From: Epiperipatus broadwayi | Taxonomy: Eukaryota; Onychophora; Udeonychophora; Euonychophora; Peripatidae | Reading direction: 5' to 3' | Assembly (NCBI GenBank): GCA_028023455.1 | Contig: JAQFVV010012423.1 | Location: 9,590,269 to 9,654,268, forward strand | Length of the DNA stretch: 64,000 nt | Shown here: piece by piece, positions 1 through 12,386 of the stretch | How the letters are laid out: every line of letters starts with the position of its first letter | Numbering within the stretch: position 1 is the stretch's first letter | Made by a program: the position numbers and the translations under genes | The notes under the pieces: model-generated | What the model was told of the DNA's origin: nothing | Seen by the model: the letters and a program-made list of their open reading frames with translations, nothing else | Database searches by the model: none

Positions 1-450
1 TATTTATTAGTTTTTGGCATTTTTATATATATTTTTACAATTATTTCAAGATCAACTTAATGTTTGAAAATAAAAGTACGCATATTACATAAAGATGGTT
101 TACAATATATATTTTAAAAAAATATTTAAAAAGTCAACTTTTAGAATAAAAAAAAATCACTTTTTAAAAAAATGATACAAAAATACTTTTCAATGTAACC
201 TTTTTTAAAAATATATCCATAACACTCTCTCCATGCATTACTGAAAATGTAACAATATACTTAATATTTGAAAGTCACACAGATTAAAAATCATTTACAA
301 TATAATTTGTTTATCTGAAAAACGTTAAAAAAATCAACTATCAAAATAAAAAATGGTATATACTTTTTAAAAAATGAAACTTTTGTAATGAAGATTTGTT
401 TTTATTTCAACTTTAAAACATTGTTAAGATACTTTTTAAAATAGTTTATA
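1..450. other. AT-rich stretch, nothing recognised
   Basis: Low-complexity A/T-rich sequence up to the left end of the first transposon. I see no coding signal, tandem array or paired repeat. Confidence 0.5.
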
Positions 451-1637
451 TATACACCTGGGTCTCGTTTTATGCGATAGATAGGTTCATCAGAAAACAC
501 GCGCAAACAAAATCATGCAAAAATAGACATAACTTACATTGAAAAAGGGGGAATGTGGTCTGTGATTTTTCAAAATTCGTGTAAAAGCAAAGCACCAACG
601 TAAAATTACTTTAAAATTCACGCACAAAAAAAAAATAAGGAAATAAAATATGACTAATAAAAAATTTCAAATTTGAAAAAAATTGATACAAGACAAACTT
701 TTTTTAACTATAATATTTAATTTTATTCAAAATAATATATTTTTATGCATAATTTACAGTACAGTAATTTACATTTTTTATACACGTTTTAATTATTATC
801 GCTATTTGCCGAAAAACACGTTCGTTTGCAAACTGGTAAAAAATCAGATTCTCACAAGAGGAAATACAACTAGCCCCAAGTTCACTCTCATGTTGTGTTA
901 ATGATTTTCTGTTGACAATGTAATTAGTAATTAATCTTTGAGATGATGATTTTATTAATTGTTTATGAACTTAGACTTATGATAATAAAAAGACATTTAT
1001 TCACCACTGCTGGGAAAAATTTAATTAAAACTAACAACTAAAAATTAAATTCTTATTTTTGTCTTTAATTTTTTAATTTTCAATTCCGTTTAAAAATCAA
1101 ATTTCATTTTACATCACATTAATTTCAAGTCGCCATAAGTAATTTTTAAATTGTTAATTACAATTAAAAATCAGATTTTAATTTTTAATTGTCAAATTTA
1201 ATTGTGCCCACTGCTATTACTCACCTTTTAAAAATAAACTTGCGGACACTAAATGATTAATAATTGATTACGTTTTTTTTTAAAAAGCAAAAACAGAATG
1301 TGATTTAAAATGCAAAATTAACATGCACAATGTTTGAACAAATTTACATTATAATCTTGTAAAATTTAATGTGTGTATACATAAAATGTGGAAATCATGA
1401 TTTTAATTTCATTATTGCATAAAATCTTACTATTATAAAGCACTGAAAATATTGAAATTACTAAGATGAAAGTCAAATTCCAATAATGTGCTATTACTTT
1501 CAATATAACATAAGTGCGCAAAATTTATTATTTAAAGTAATAGTGCATTATCGGAGTTCAACTTCCGGTGAAACATGAATCGCGTAACTTCAAAATTGTG
1601 TTAAATAAGTCCACGTAAAAAGAGACCCAGGTGTATA
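451..1637. mobile_element. Non-autonomous TIR DNA transposon, about 1.2 kb
   Basis: The ends are exact inverted copies. CACCTGGGTCTC lies at 455-466 and its reverse complement at 1622-1633. The similarity continues imperfectly for about ten bases inward. Each end is flanked by TATA (451-454 and 1634-1637), which fits a TA or TATA target duplication. The interior is AT-rich without a transposase; the one short open frame inside (683-901) starts at TTG and matches nothing. TA-targeting is typical of Tc1/mariner-like and some other superfamilies, but I cannot assign one. The TIR and duplication are seen directly; the transposon reading is inferred. Confidence 0.7.
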
Positions 1638-3653
1638 CAATTTTACATCATTATTAAAAACTTATTGAAGTGATTTGAACATATTTTAAATTTAATATCA
1701 AAATATTTGAAATTTCATCCATCCAGTCATTTGGATTTAAAAAACTAGATAACCTGCCTAAATTATTTTAGTTTTATATTGCATTATTAATGATTTATAA
1801 GAGATGTATCAAATTTCAACGAATAATATTAATATAAGTATATAAAACCTTGATTTTAAAATGTTATTCTAACTTCAATAAAAGTGCTTCCAAATTAACA
1901 AACAAATCAACAAACAATCAGATGTTATACCTTAAATATAAATTTTTAGTTTATTTATTTAATAAATAACTAAACCAAAATTGTAAATTCACGTTATTAA
2001 AAAGGCAATTTATTTTTTGTTTTAAATGTATACATAAATAATTAATGTTCCTAATTGCAATATGTTGAATGTATTAAGGTATGACAGTTTCGTATAAAAA
2101 TTGTTTTATGAATTTTATCATTGATTTTACTAGATTGTGATTTTGATCTTACAAATTTATTAAGAATAAAGGCATAATCAATGAATACCTTTTTATACAT
2201 ATATTTTTTAAAAGTCTAAAACATAAAATTTTTACAAATGATGAAAACTCATTTTATAATAATAAACAAATAAAAGAACTTACCCTGGATGTGTTTCCAT
2301 TGAGAAAACTGTTAAAAGTCATTATGAATAAAAATCAAAGAACTTAAAATAATCTGGAAGATCTATCATAAAGCATTGTAAGATCTGAAAATAAAAGATA
2401 TTAAAATAAATTATTAATTTACTGTATAAAAATTGTAATAACTAATTTATTTTCAAAATGTTATAAATAATTTTATCAAAAATATAAGTTTAAACAAAAA
2501 TATATATATATATATTCTAATTTTTAAATTAACTTAATTGTCCAAATAGTTTTATTTTTTCAAAACGAATACAAACAATATAATCTACCACAATTTTTTT
2601 TTCATAACTTAAATATAAAATACTCAAAAGACAAAACAATAAAGAATTAACAATTTGTATTTTTCCCATTTCAGTTCTGCCATATAGCATAAGCTTGAAT
2701 CATCAATACATATCACATGGTAGTCCTTATTCAATACTAACCTGTCTATGTTCCCAGAAATAGAATTTGTTATTGAAAAGTATTGCATAAGCTAGGATCA
2801 TATAATAGCAGGTTGATTTTTTCAATAAAAAAGACAACTGATTTTAGAATTGAATTCAAAGATAAGTCTATCATACAATTCTTGGTTTAAGTCAATGAGA
2901 AAAACATTGAGAAGTTCAAAATATGCTAACAATTAAAATACGTAATTGCCAAGAAGATTAAAAGAATTTTCATACATACAAAAATATTTTTAATAACAAA
3001 TGTTTAGCTTAGTATTTTTAATACTTTTAGTGAATGTAAAAGTTGAGCAATAAAAATATGCTAAAAAGTATATTTATATAAACATTCTTTTGAGAAATTA
3101 GATTAAAAACTTTTTTTATAAAATGAATAAATTTAATTTATTGTAAAAATAATTCTAAGTCATTAAAAATTAAATTTGATAAGTATGATATTGATCTGCT
3201 AAGAGATTAAATGTGCTATTATCCTGTGTTGTTTGGTATAGTGTTGAAAGGCAGACCCTGGTGCTTAAATCCCCTGGATTATGCTCAGCTTTATTATTTC
3301 CAGCACTCAGACTTCTTATGAACTCCTGAGTAATAAAGCCATTTTTGTATACCTAAATATATAGAATTAAATGTAACAATAGAAGATGTGAAAATAGAAA
3401 CACAGGATTAAAAATAATTTTACTATTACTAAATTCAGTAGTGCACTTTCCTTCTAGTTTTATTAATATGTTATAAAGATTTGTTTAAGAAGTGATTGTT
3501 TGTCTAAGATTGAATTCCAGCTATGGATGGAGAGAATAAGGAGATGTAGACAAAACTCCTTTTCTGGAAAACTGAATAAAATTTTTGAACAGTTGCTAAG
3601 TTGTTATGAATCTCATTTGCTATTCCAAGCAAATAACTATATTATAAATAATT
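1638..3653. other. AT-rich intergenic DNA
   Basis: No recognisable gene. Around 3215-3350 base composition is briefly less AT-biased. There a TGGTATAGTG stretch (about 3235) is followed about 25 bases later by GGTGCTTAAATCCC, a weak echo of Pol III A and B boxes. This could be an old SINE head but is not enough to call one. Confidence 0.35.
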
Positions 3654-4353
3654 AAACAAGACATTTATTTTTTATATAGCGCGATGTTTTTGTTTATAAT
3701 CTATAATATTAATAAGCCAATAAGCTGATACACATGCGCTTTGCAGATGTCACTATATAAATGAATACTCCCACTTTTTCAAACCCAAGATAAAGTCTTT
3801 AAGAAAATATAGAATGAATCCACCTATATTTTTGACCCAAACATATATGTATGGGAAAATATGAAATGTTTGAAATGAAGAGCATGAAGTTATTAATTGA
3901 TCACTTTAAATTACTTTTTTACATTGTAAATGAATGACGCCAATGAAATTTCTAGAATTTATGATACGTCATTCTTATAATTAAACATATGTAAACAAGC
4001 TTATAAACAAAAACATCATGCTATATAAAAAAATAAATGTCTTGTTTACATATGTTTAATTATAAGAATGACGTATCGTAAATTCTAGAAATTTCATTGG
4101 CGTCATTCATTTACAATGTAAAAAAGTAATTTAAAGTGATCAATTAATAACTTCACGCTCTTCATTTCAAACACTTCAGATTTGCCCATACATATACAGT
4201 TGGGTCGAAAATATAGGTGGATTCATTCTATATTTTCTTAAAGACTTTATCTTGGGTTTGAAAAAGTGGGATATTCATTTATATAGTGACATCTGCAAAG
4301 CACATGTGTATCAGCTTATTGGCTTATTAATATTATAGATTATAAATAATTAA
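3654..4353. repeat. Interdigitated fold-back repeat (X-L-X'-L')
   Basis: Arm L (about 3693-3999) and arm L' (about 4041-4346) are near-identical reverse complements of some 305 bases with only scattered mismatches. The 41-base spacer is not unique: 4001-4047 is the reverse complement of 3654-3699, the segment just left of L. The order is therefore X, L, X', L', and the region can fold in two alternative ways. ATTATAAATAATTAA occurs at both outer edges (3641-3655 and 4339-4353). There is no open frame. It could be a fold-back transposon or a template-switch product, and would give a long hairpin RNA if transcribed. Confidence 0.75.
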
Positions 4354-5015
4354 GTAAATGACTATAAGTGGTACATATTCTATAAATATATTTTAATAAT
4401 AAATTTTATAATCATAATTGAGAAAATAATCATTTGTTGTAAATTTTCTATATGTATGATCTATGATTTCATGGCAACTTTCCCTATTTTTGATTAATAT
4501 CAGTAATTAAATTATCAATAAACCATCAATTATTTTCAATTTGTTCAAATTCTGATTGTAAAAACAGATTTGAAAAAAGTATCTGGAGTTTTAAAAAAAT
4601 CAAATAAATAATTACACCAATAGACCATGATTATTTATTTAATTTTTATATATTATGTAGCAATCTATAATAATGCATGATGACCAATTCTTATGCTTAC
4701 ATAATTTTTTATTACAATAGTAGCATTCTTTATACAATATTAACACTGAGTGCTAGTCATAATAATCAATGGATGCTAGAGAGTTAATACATTAAAATCC
4801 TTAACTAATGTTTATTCATCCAGTTTGAGTAGATTAATTTCTAGCATATATCAGTGAGAAGCTTTGAATCTAAAAGCACTGTACCTAAACCTAAATACAA
4901 TACATTTTTTAATCTAAGTTAATTCACTTGTGTAATCATAAAAATTTCTACCCAGTTCACTATCAATATGTTTTGGTCTGTTTAGTTTTTTAATAATCAT
5001 AGTCACCAACATATT
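4354..5015. other. AT-rich stretch with a relic repeat end
   Basis: No gene seen. At about 4744-4780 there is a degraded piece of the short TIR repeat found complete at 6421-6637 (shared words around ACTGAGTG and AATCAATGGATGC). Confidence 0.4.
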
Positions 5016-5235
5016 TTGGCTACGTTTGGTATTAAACCACTATAACATCACAAGAAGACCATTCATTAGATCAAAGACCTAACTGCAGTTCCTTCAGATC
5101 CAAGATTCTTCATTGAATAAAGCCAAAAGATAGAAACTAGTATGTGAATATTAATGAGTAGGTATTTGATAGGTATTTAAATGCCCTAACTTTCTAGTAT
5201 CCATTGATTACTATGGCTTGCACTAGATGCCAAAA
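5016..5235. mobile_element. Partial copy of the short TIR repeat
   Basis: The sequence parallels 6346-6620. Both share a TTGGTATTAAACCAC-like start, an ATCACA word, a middle with TTCATTGA and AAAGCCA, and a right end resembling CCATTGATTACTATGGCTT. Most of the left inverted terminus present at 6421-6478 is missing here. It is a non-coding, diverged member of the same family. Confidence 0.5.
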
Positions 5236-6345
5236 TATATATAAAATGCCCTGTGTAGTAAAATAAAATATTTATTGTCTCAACTATATCTTTTTAGCTT
5301 TCCAACCTAAAAAATAATTCTAGTTCATACTTTGCCCTATCTGATTATGAATTTCATCTATGATATAGTGAGGGCATTTTGTTTGTTTTTAATAGTGATT
5401 TTCACACACAAATGTATACTAGCAAAAATAAAATAAATTTTACTTCATTTTATTATCATTATTTTGCATTTAATTTGTTTACTAGAATGGTTACACTAAG
5501 TAACATAAGAAAAATTGATATAGAATGGTGAACCAATATATCTTTTTTCAATAGGGAAGAAATAGTAATTTGATATGCCTACCAATGTTTAAAAAGTATT
5601 TTAGTTACTAAAAACACAATATGTTTAGACAGTATTTATCAAAATATTCTGATTACAATAAAATTGTTGGAAAGAAAGGAATATTAAAATAGAAAACATA
5701 AAGGAGCTTCATCAATAGGATGACATATTTTATAAAAAGTATCAAGTTAGAAAATTTTGTAAAAACAAATTATATTATTTAAAAAAAAAAAAACAGAAAT
5801 TTTGAAACAATTTCAAATGGGGAATTTATAAAAAAAAAAACTGTATACTAATTGCTTTAGAATTAATCTGCACAGAACAAAAAAAATTTGTGAATATAAA
5901 TGTCACGAATAATAGTAATAAGGCACATTGAAAAAATATTTATCAAATATAAAACAATCAATAATATTAATAATCTTATTTTATTTTTATTTCACAAAAA
6001 GTTATGGCCCTTGTTTAAAAAGTACAAGTTGCCTGACCCTAATGATTTATGGGTAAATTAATTGAAGTTTTGATCAAATACAGCAGATTAATTTTTAAGT
6101 CTATAATTTTGTATGGCCATAAGTGATATTGTAAGTATCCAAATAGTTTTTGGCAGAAAAAAAGGTTCACCACTCTGGTCTAAGTAAATGTTCTTCATAG
6201 TTGAAGAGTATTAAAAAGTATAAATAACTGAATAAAATAATATAACAATTTATCACTAGGAAGTTCATATGATGGTTGAGCACAAATTGTTGTGCAATAT
6301 GATTAGCTTTAGATTGTAATGTTATATGACCAGTATAATGTTAAC
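5236..6345. other. AT-rich stretch, nothing recognised
   Basis: Homopolymer A runs (near 5780 and 5830) and AT-rich DNA. No gene or paired repeat seen. Confidence 0.45.
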
Positions 6346-6420
6346 TACTGGGTAGGATTGGTATTAAACCACCAAACATCACATGATCACCATTTTTTAT
6401 GCTTGCACAAGCTGTTTTCA

Positions 6421-6637
6421 CAAAGGCAAAACTCTCATATAGTAGTGTCACTCATTGCAAACCAGAGTAATCAATAGATCCAAGGCTATTCATTGATGAA
6501 AGCCATAAGCCAGAAATTAGTCTGGGGATATTGGATGAATAGGCACTAGATAAGAATTTTATTCACATACCTTCCTGCACCATTGATTACCCTGGCTTAC
6601 ACTGAGTGGCACTACTGTATGGAGAGTTTTGCCTCTG
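6421..6637. mobile_element. MITE-like element with TIRs of about 58 bp
   Basis: The left terminus 6421-6478 is the imperfect reverse complement of 6580-6637; GCAAAACTCTC faces GAGAGTTTTGC. The central 100 bases are unique. Its length of about 217 bp, long TIRs and lack of coding capacity fit a MITE. Related pieces lie at 4744-4780, 5016-5235 and 21742-21801, so it is a dispersed family. Homology with the 5-kb copy begins upstream at about 6346, so the mobile unit may be larger than the TIR pair. Confidence 0.65.
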
Positions 6638-7141
6638 TGTAATAATGTCAACTATTAGTTTTTCAAATTAAAATGATGTTTAGTCATAAGCAAAATGCAT
6701 CATAAAGAGGCATTACTTTTTTCCAAATCATTAAACATATGATTGTCTAAATCAAAATAATATATTGTGCATTATCTTATACAACTATTAATTTGCAAAA
6801 AAAACTAATTTTTTTTGAAAGACCCGTAATATAAATGAAAAGTATAAATCAAATCAAATAAATTCTGTTTAAAAAATATTGGAGGAGAAAATATTTTTTA
6901 TCCAATTAATCGAAAGAATTTTAAGAAAAAATTAAAAAAACCCAACAAAGCGTATGATCAATGCTACAATTGTTAAAAAATATTTTATATGATTAGAGCT
7001 ATATATTTGGATAGAAAAATTTCTGATGAGAGCAGATCAAAATCTCTTTCAAATAAATTTATTTACAACCAGAACCAGTAGAATACAATAGTTTTTAACT
7101 AGATACAAAGAGTTTTTGAAATAAAAAAAAACTCATCAATC
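6638..7141. other. AT-rich stretch, nothing recognised
   Basis: No coding signal or repeat pair seen. Confidence 0.45.
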
Positions 7142-7241
7142 GAGAGAGAGAGGGAGAGAGAGAGGGAGAGACAGAGAGAGAGAGGGAGAGGGAGAGAGAG
7201 AGGGAGAGGGAGAAGGAGAGGGGGAGAGGGAGAGAGAGAGA
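7142..7241. repeat. (GA)n/(GGGAGA)n microsatellite
   Basis: About 100 bases of almost pure purine on the plus strand, mixing GAGAGA with GGGAGA units. It produces a spurious Leu/Ser/Pro frame on the minus strand. Confidence 0.9.
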
Positions 7242-7369
7242 TAAAATAGCCTTTGAATAGCTTATTGCAAAAAAGGCCTCTGCAATAATTTATCATAAAC
7301 ACACACACAATATCTATATTTATCTATCTATATAATGCCAATCTGCAATCATTTCTCTTATGTTTTTTT

Positions 7370-7476
7370 AGCATCACTACCTTGTGAATAAAAATTATCT
7401 GCATTGCAAACAGTATACCTTTTGGTCATGCTCTTTAAAATTCAGACTTTACCTTTATTCACAAGGTAGCATTGCT
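7370..7476. repeat. Short inverted-repeat element, about 107 bp
   Basis: Arms 7370-7392 and 7454-7476 are near-perfect reverse complements; CACTACCTTGTGAATAAA faces TTTATTCACAAGGTAG. The loop is about 61 bases. Non-coding; a small MITE or hairpin. Confidence 0.6.
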
Positions 7477-7600
7477 GAAAAATTATAGCATTGGGAGAGT
7501 GATTGACATTTCATATTTGAATTTTCAGCTAGAGATACGCACTGTATTTATTTCATAAATATATATAATATAAATAAAATGTCCTTAATTAGAACAATAT

Positions 7601-7784
7601 TGTAATCATAATAAAAATAATTAATATAACGATAATAAACTATTATAAACAGTCTTTGAATCTGCAGAAGTATTTTAGGTTAATTTCTTAAACCTGCCTC
7701 AACTGCCATTAACCAAGAGTATTTCTGCAGATTGAAAGACTGTTTATAAAAGTCGTTATATTTATTATTTTTATTATGATTATA
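7601..7784. repeat. Fold-back element, about 184 bp
   Basis: Arms about 7601-7676 and 7717-7784 pair over most of their length, including AAACAGTCTTTGAATCTGCAG against CTGCAGATTGAAAGACTGTTT and an AT-rich outer part. The loop is about 40 bases. Non-coding. Confidence 0.65.
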
Positions 7785-8191
7785 TATATAATTAAACATA
7801 GCTCAATGTATATATATATATATAAACAAATGGAGTAAATCACTCTCTGTCTCTCTCTCTCTCTATGTTTAATTTAATATTTATACATTAAATCTTATTT
7901 AATTATTACAATTTAGGTGTTAAAAAGAGTTTGTCTCCAGCCTTGTATAATTGATTGTTGGTATAATATCTATTAAGTACTATATTCCATTTGGATGACA
8001 TATTAATTTAATTCTGAATTGCATGAATTACCATCAGTGTTGACAAGGGTATGCTTATAAATATCAGAACTCCTATAGTAGATGCATTTATTGTATTCTT
8101 GATTCTTTGTTCAAACTTTAGAGTACTTTTAATTCATATCCTGAGCAGGAATGATTTTTCCTTTTGTTTGCTTATATATATATATGTCCAC

Positions 8192-8193
<2 letters not shown>
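7785..8193. other. AT-rich stretch with small microsatellites
   Basis: Contains a short TA run near 7808 and a CT run near 7846-7864. No gene recognised; apparent frames here run into the following TA repeat. Confidence 0.45.
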
Positions 8194-8237
<44 letters not shown>

Positions 8238-8247
8238 TATATGTATA

Positions 8248-8296
<49 letters not shown>
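8194..8296. repeat. Interrupted (TA)n microsatellite
   Basis: Two TA runs (about 8194-8235 and 8250-8296) are separated by about 15 bases. The right edge is followed directly by TTGTAAC, a junction shared with other TA arrays in this window. Confidence 0.9.
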
Positions 8297-8300
<4 letters not shown>

Positions 8301-8302
8301 AA

Positions 8303-9974
8303 CCTAGTGTTATTGACACTTGGTTTACTTGGCATTATTTCTGCAGGAAAACAATGCTATTCTTTAAAGAAATAAAAAGATAAAATAACAATAGTAATAA
8401 TTGATTAATAAAGTATGCTATTCACTCACTTTGGCATGTTTTGGGTGAATAACTAATAGATTTAATAACTCAATGTCATTTTTAAAGAGAGAACATGAAT
8501 AATTTAATTGAGATATTAATAATTAGAGCAAATTAATATGGTATAAAAGCTAAACAGTAATTGATTTTGGATGGGTAGAGAGGGGAGTGGATGAGTGTCT
8601 TATCATAAAGCACAATAACTTCTGGTAATTTCTTTTTGTAAAAAAAAAAAAAAAATTAAAAAAAAAAAAAAAAAAAATAATGTTTAAAGAATTATACATC
8701 ACTGATTGTTAATTTAATGTATTTATTATTATTTTTTTTATATTGTCAAATTACTTTGTAATCCAGGTAAATAATACTAAAACTATATGATTGTAATAGG
8801 TTTTTCCTTTCTTTTGTTTATGTTATAATCAAATGATTATTTTTCTGGAAGAGGTCACTAAAGTAAAAAAAAACAACAACAACAAAACGAAACAACCAAT
8901 TTCATAATCAAGATCATTTTTTTTGAAAAAATATAGTCTGCTTTTAGTTTTCAAGGAAGGAACAGTGCTGAAATTTGGTAACTCAATTTTTTCATTTTAT
9001 TTTGCAGAAATAAATGTAATCAAAGTAAAATTTTAATAATATAATGTGTGGCTAAATTTTTTTGATAAGATATCCTGATTTTCTTTGCCATCTACCTATT
9101 TAAAGACCTTTTATACTTAAAAATTTATTGTCTCACGCTAAAGTTAAAAAATGACAGAATTAACTAAAAGAGTCATGAAAAATTATATTATATCTAAATT
9201 AAGGAAAAGAAGCGATTTCCAAGAAAAGATTAATTATTTATTAACTTTATGTCATTTATTGATATTTTCTTGGTATAGAAAAAAAAAAAAAAATTGAAAG
9301 AAATATTTTGAAACCAAGGAAAATCAACTAGAAACATTTTCGCGCTCTTTCTCAATATTGTCTGCCTTTACAAGTAATGTAGTTACATACGTTAAAATAT
9401 GTTTTATTCACCAAGAATTGTCTGGAAATAATAATAATGATAAATAAGATTAAATTATGCACCTGTATATTTTTTTTTTAAAAAAAAAAATATATAAACT
9501 TTCTCAGAGTAAATATAGGAAAAGCCATATAGGGGCATTCTTACGGAGAAGTTACCGTTAAAAAAAAAATTTATAATTCCTAAAGTATGAACAAAACCAA
9601 ATATCTTAGTGACTTAATGATAAAAATAAATGATATATTATATTATACATCAGTTGGAATTATTAAAACTTCATGTACACGTAAATTGACTGCAGTTATT
9701 ATCATAATAATCTCTCGGAAAATTGCGCATTTTCGTCCATAAGTAAGCTAGCTAATAAGTATACGTATCGTCAATAAAAAAAAAATATTGTGTATGTTTA
9801 TCGTCTATAGTCAAATATTCGTCTATGTTAGAAGTCTATTTTTTTTCTTGGATCCCAAAATTGTAGTAGTTTAATTCAAGTAAGAATTAATCTTCAATTC
9901 TGCTATATGTTTCTTTACCTAATTTATTAAACGCACAAAATAAGAGAAAACTTTTATTTAAAGGAAATAATACC
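8303..9974. other. AT-rich intergenic DNA with A-runs
   Basis: A double poly-A tract occupies about 8640-8678, with a CAA run near 8873-8885. No gene or repeat pair recognised. Base composition becomes a little less AT-biased from about 9650. Confidence 0.4.
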
Positions 9975-10088
9975 ATGCGTTTATTGTTTTTAAACTTGCT
10001 TCGTGAAATACGACTGGATAAAGCTCTTCACCTGGACCAATTGCTCAACAGAAAAACATTTTCTAATGAGAGAGTATGCACTTGTTAA
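9975..10088 (+). CDS. Weak candidate exon, unrecognised
   Basis: An ATG at 9975 opens a 37-codon frame ending at TAA (10086-10088). The frame is also open upstream for about 27 codons. Composition is richer in C and G than the surroundings and residues are mixed rather than low-complexity (LDKALHLDQLLNRKTFSNER near the end). A GTATGC at 10074, directly after an AGA codon, could be a 5' splice site, making this a first coding exon. I do not recognise a family. Short open frames like this occur by chance, so it is listed only because this is the least repetitive part of the window. Confidence 0.15.
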   Translation: MRLLFLNLLREIRLDKALHLDQLLNRKTFSNERVCTC

Positions 10089-12245
10089 TTAATGATTGTT
10101 TAAAACTAAGTTATAAATGATATGTATTTTTTTGTTATATCACATAGGTTAAAGTCTGTATGGTCAAGTGATATTTAATAGCCTTGTAATGACAAAGGTA
10201 TGTTTTAATATAATTATTATAGGTTAAGTTGATATTTAACACGAAAGAAAAAAAATCTATAAAATATGTTTTAATTATTACATACAATTGTAGGTAGAAA
10301 TTTTGTATGTTAGATACGTAAAAGAAAAATATTTAGATATTTAAGGGGTAAAATAAATATTGAAAATTATCAGAAGTAACTAAAAAAAAAAAAAAATGCT
10401 ATAACAAAATATTTCTTGTTAAAGTTTTGAAACGAATTTATACTGTATTAATTGAGGAATTTATTCCTAATTATTCTTAAATAACACATCCACTTTATTT
10501 AGTTTAAGATAGTATGCTACCAACTATTTTGAATGTTCCTTTATTAAAATTAAAATTATTATACTTTTATTCTATGATGTCCATTGATTTCAGATGTTGA
10601 TCAAAGTATACCCGGTAACATAAGTTTATTATAATCAGTGTATTTACTTATCCTGCCCAGATATAGCATTGGTATATGCTTAATATTCGCATAGGTAATA
10701 ATTATAATGTATTTATTTTGTGGGATGAAAAATGATCTCCCCAAAAGCTTTGTTTTCCATGAGAGGAAGATTTTAAATATAATGTTCGGGTATGTTTATA
10801 GCCCAAGTGATCGATTCTCATAGATAGGACGATCAAGAATTTATCTAGCATTTAGTATGCTTCATTCGTTTAAATCCCAGGAGAGGATTGTATTTGGTGT
10901 GTGTTCGTTGTATGCCCAAGTAAGAGGCAAGAAACCACCAAAATATTTTAATGTAGTAGATTACTTTACAGACCTTCGTGGTTATTCCATATTCCTCATG
11001 TGAAAATAAAGATAGCTCCACCATGGAAGGTGTTGATTATTGTGCTTAATTTTGAAAGTTCGGGCAAGATAAAGGTTATATTGGAGGTGTTAGTTCCTCA
11101 AGATCCACTTTAGTATAAATAGTGCGTTAGTAACTAAGATCAATATCTGTATTGTGCTGCTAAATATTGCTAGTATTTGACAAGTAAATCAATGGAGAAA
11201 GTAATTAAAATTGCGTAATTTAAAACGCTTATTTACTGAAGGAATATTCAAATGCAATATTTAATTCTGGTTAGTAATTAAATAATACTCATATTTAAAA
11301 TTATACGTATGAATAAAATTTGTATCATAACTTAAGTTAGCATTAAGTTAAATGTAAGATGGTAAGTGTAACTTCTGATAACTGGCCTATAATTAGAATA
11401 GGTTATCCCATTAAAGACCATAAATAAAGTAAATGTATTAGAAATAAATTTAATATTTTGCGTATTGCATATGATTGGATTAATCATTTTAAAAAAAAAA
11501 AAAAATAGTTAGTCAATAATTTTGAATAAAAGCTTCTACAAGGTTACCAAAATTTAATAAACAATGTATTGGTAATGAAATGTACTTTTAGTTAATCAAT
11601 CCATATGATTGCATACAGGAGAAGTAGTAACCTCTAGTCCATAACCAAAAGAGTATACAGATTAATGTCAGTTATATTTTATATTTTTGTATTACTATGG
11701 GATTATTGAATAAATGTTCATATATTTTTTTTTGTGATAATAATAAATTATAGTCTTGTTAAAATTTGTTGTAGATTCATTTTTTTTGTTTTTATATGCT
11801 AAATATAAGTGTTTGCACAATATTTGCAAAACCTTTTCTTGAGTCCGAAATCATTCCAAATTCTTAAAAACTTAATATACCAGATAAATAAAGTTAAGCA
11901 GATCGGAATATGTCATTATATTTTAGTTTAATGATAATTATTTATGGAGTTGAAAACTTAAGACTAAACATTCACCTTTGTATAAAAAAAAAAAAAAATG
12001 AATTTATTCCCAAACCATTAACTTTGGTTGCACATTATTCCATTCCCATTTAGTTAAATTGTCTAAGTAATAAATCTTAGTTATATTATTGTGTTGTCAT
12101 GGATGATGGAAGGACACAAAAAGCACCCTTGTCTTTTTATTATTCTGACTGAGATTCTGAAAAAAAAAAAAAGGGCTGTGTTATTCAAAATTATACGTCA
12201 TTATTGAATAGAATTATCATCTCTTTAAATAATATAGCAGTGGAT
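10089..12245. other. Low-repeat region, no gene recognised
   Basis: No transposon signature is visible and composition is somewhat less AT-extreme (notably 10720-11180) than elsewhere. It could contain introns, untranslated or regulatory DNA of a host gene, but no coding exon can be argued apart from the weak ones flanking it. Confidence 0.3.
11114..11122 (+). promoter_or_regulatory. TATA-box-like site
   Basis: TATAAATAG sits in a locally less AT-rich setting and is followed by a mixed-composition stretch. In a genome this AT-rich such matches arise often, and no transcript start or first exon can be tied to it. Confidence 0.15.
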
Positions 12246-12386
12246 ATGAGAGATGAAGACACATTGAATTTAAGTAAAATAAATGTTTCCTATAGCCGAC
12301 CAGAATGCCAGTCATATGCGACAACACAATACTGCCGAGCATTTCCTTACATGAAACAAAGAACCCTGAGATTAATATTATTATAA
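12246..12386 (+). CDS. Weak candidate exon, unrecognised
   Basis: Frame of 46 codons from the ATG at 12246 to TAA. The wider frame begins at a TTG, which is not credible as a eukaryotic start. Just upstream, TATAGCAG at 12233-12240 could be a 3' splice site. Composition is mixed and includes two cysteines (PECQ and QYCR). No family recognised. It could be a small exon or chance. Confidence 0.15.
   Translation: MRDEDTLNLSKINVSYSRPECQSYATTQYCRAFPYMKQRTLRLILL

Noticed and set aside
683-901. 72-codon frame inside the TIR transposon
   Set aside because: It starts at TTG, has low-complexity composition and no transposase-like residues.
7099-7308. Minus-strand Leu/Ser/Pro-rich frame
   Set aside because: It is the complement of the GA microsatellite.
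8051-8375. Three overlapping open frames rich in Ile-Tyr
   Set aside because: They are translations of the TA microsatellite and its edges.
8640-8678. Poly-A run as the tail of a processed pseudogene
   Set aside because: No coding or 3' UTR-like sequence precedes it on either strand and no target duplication was seen.
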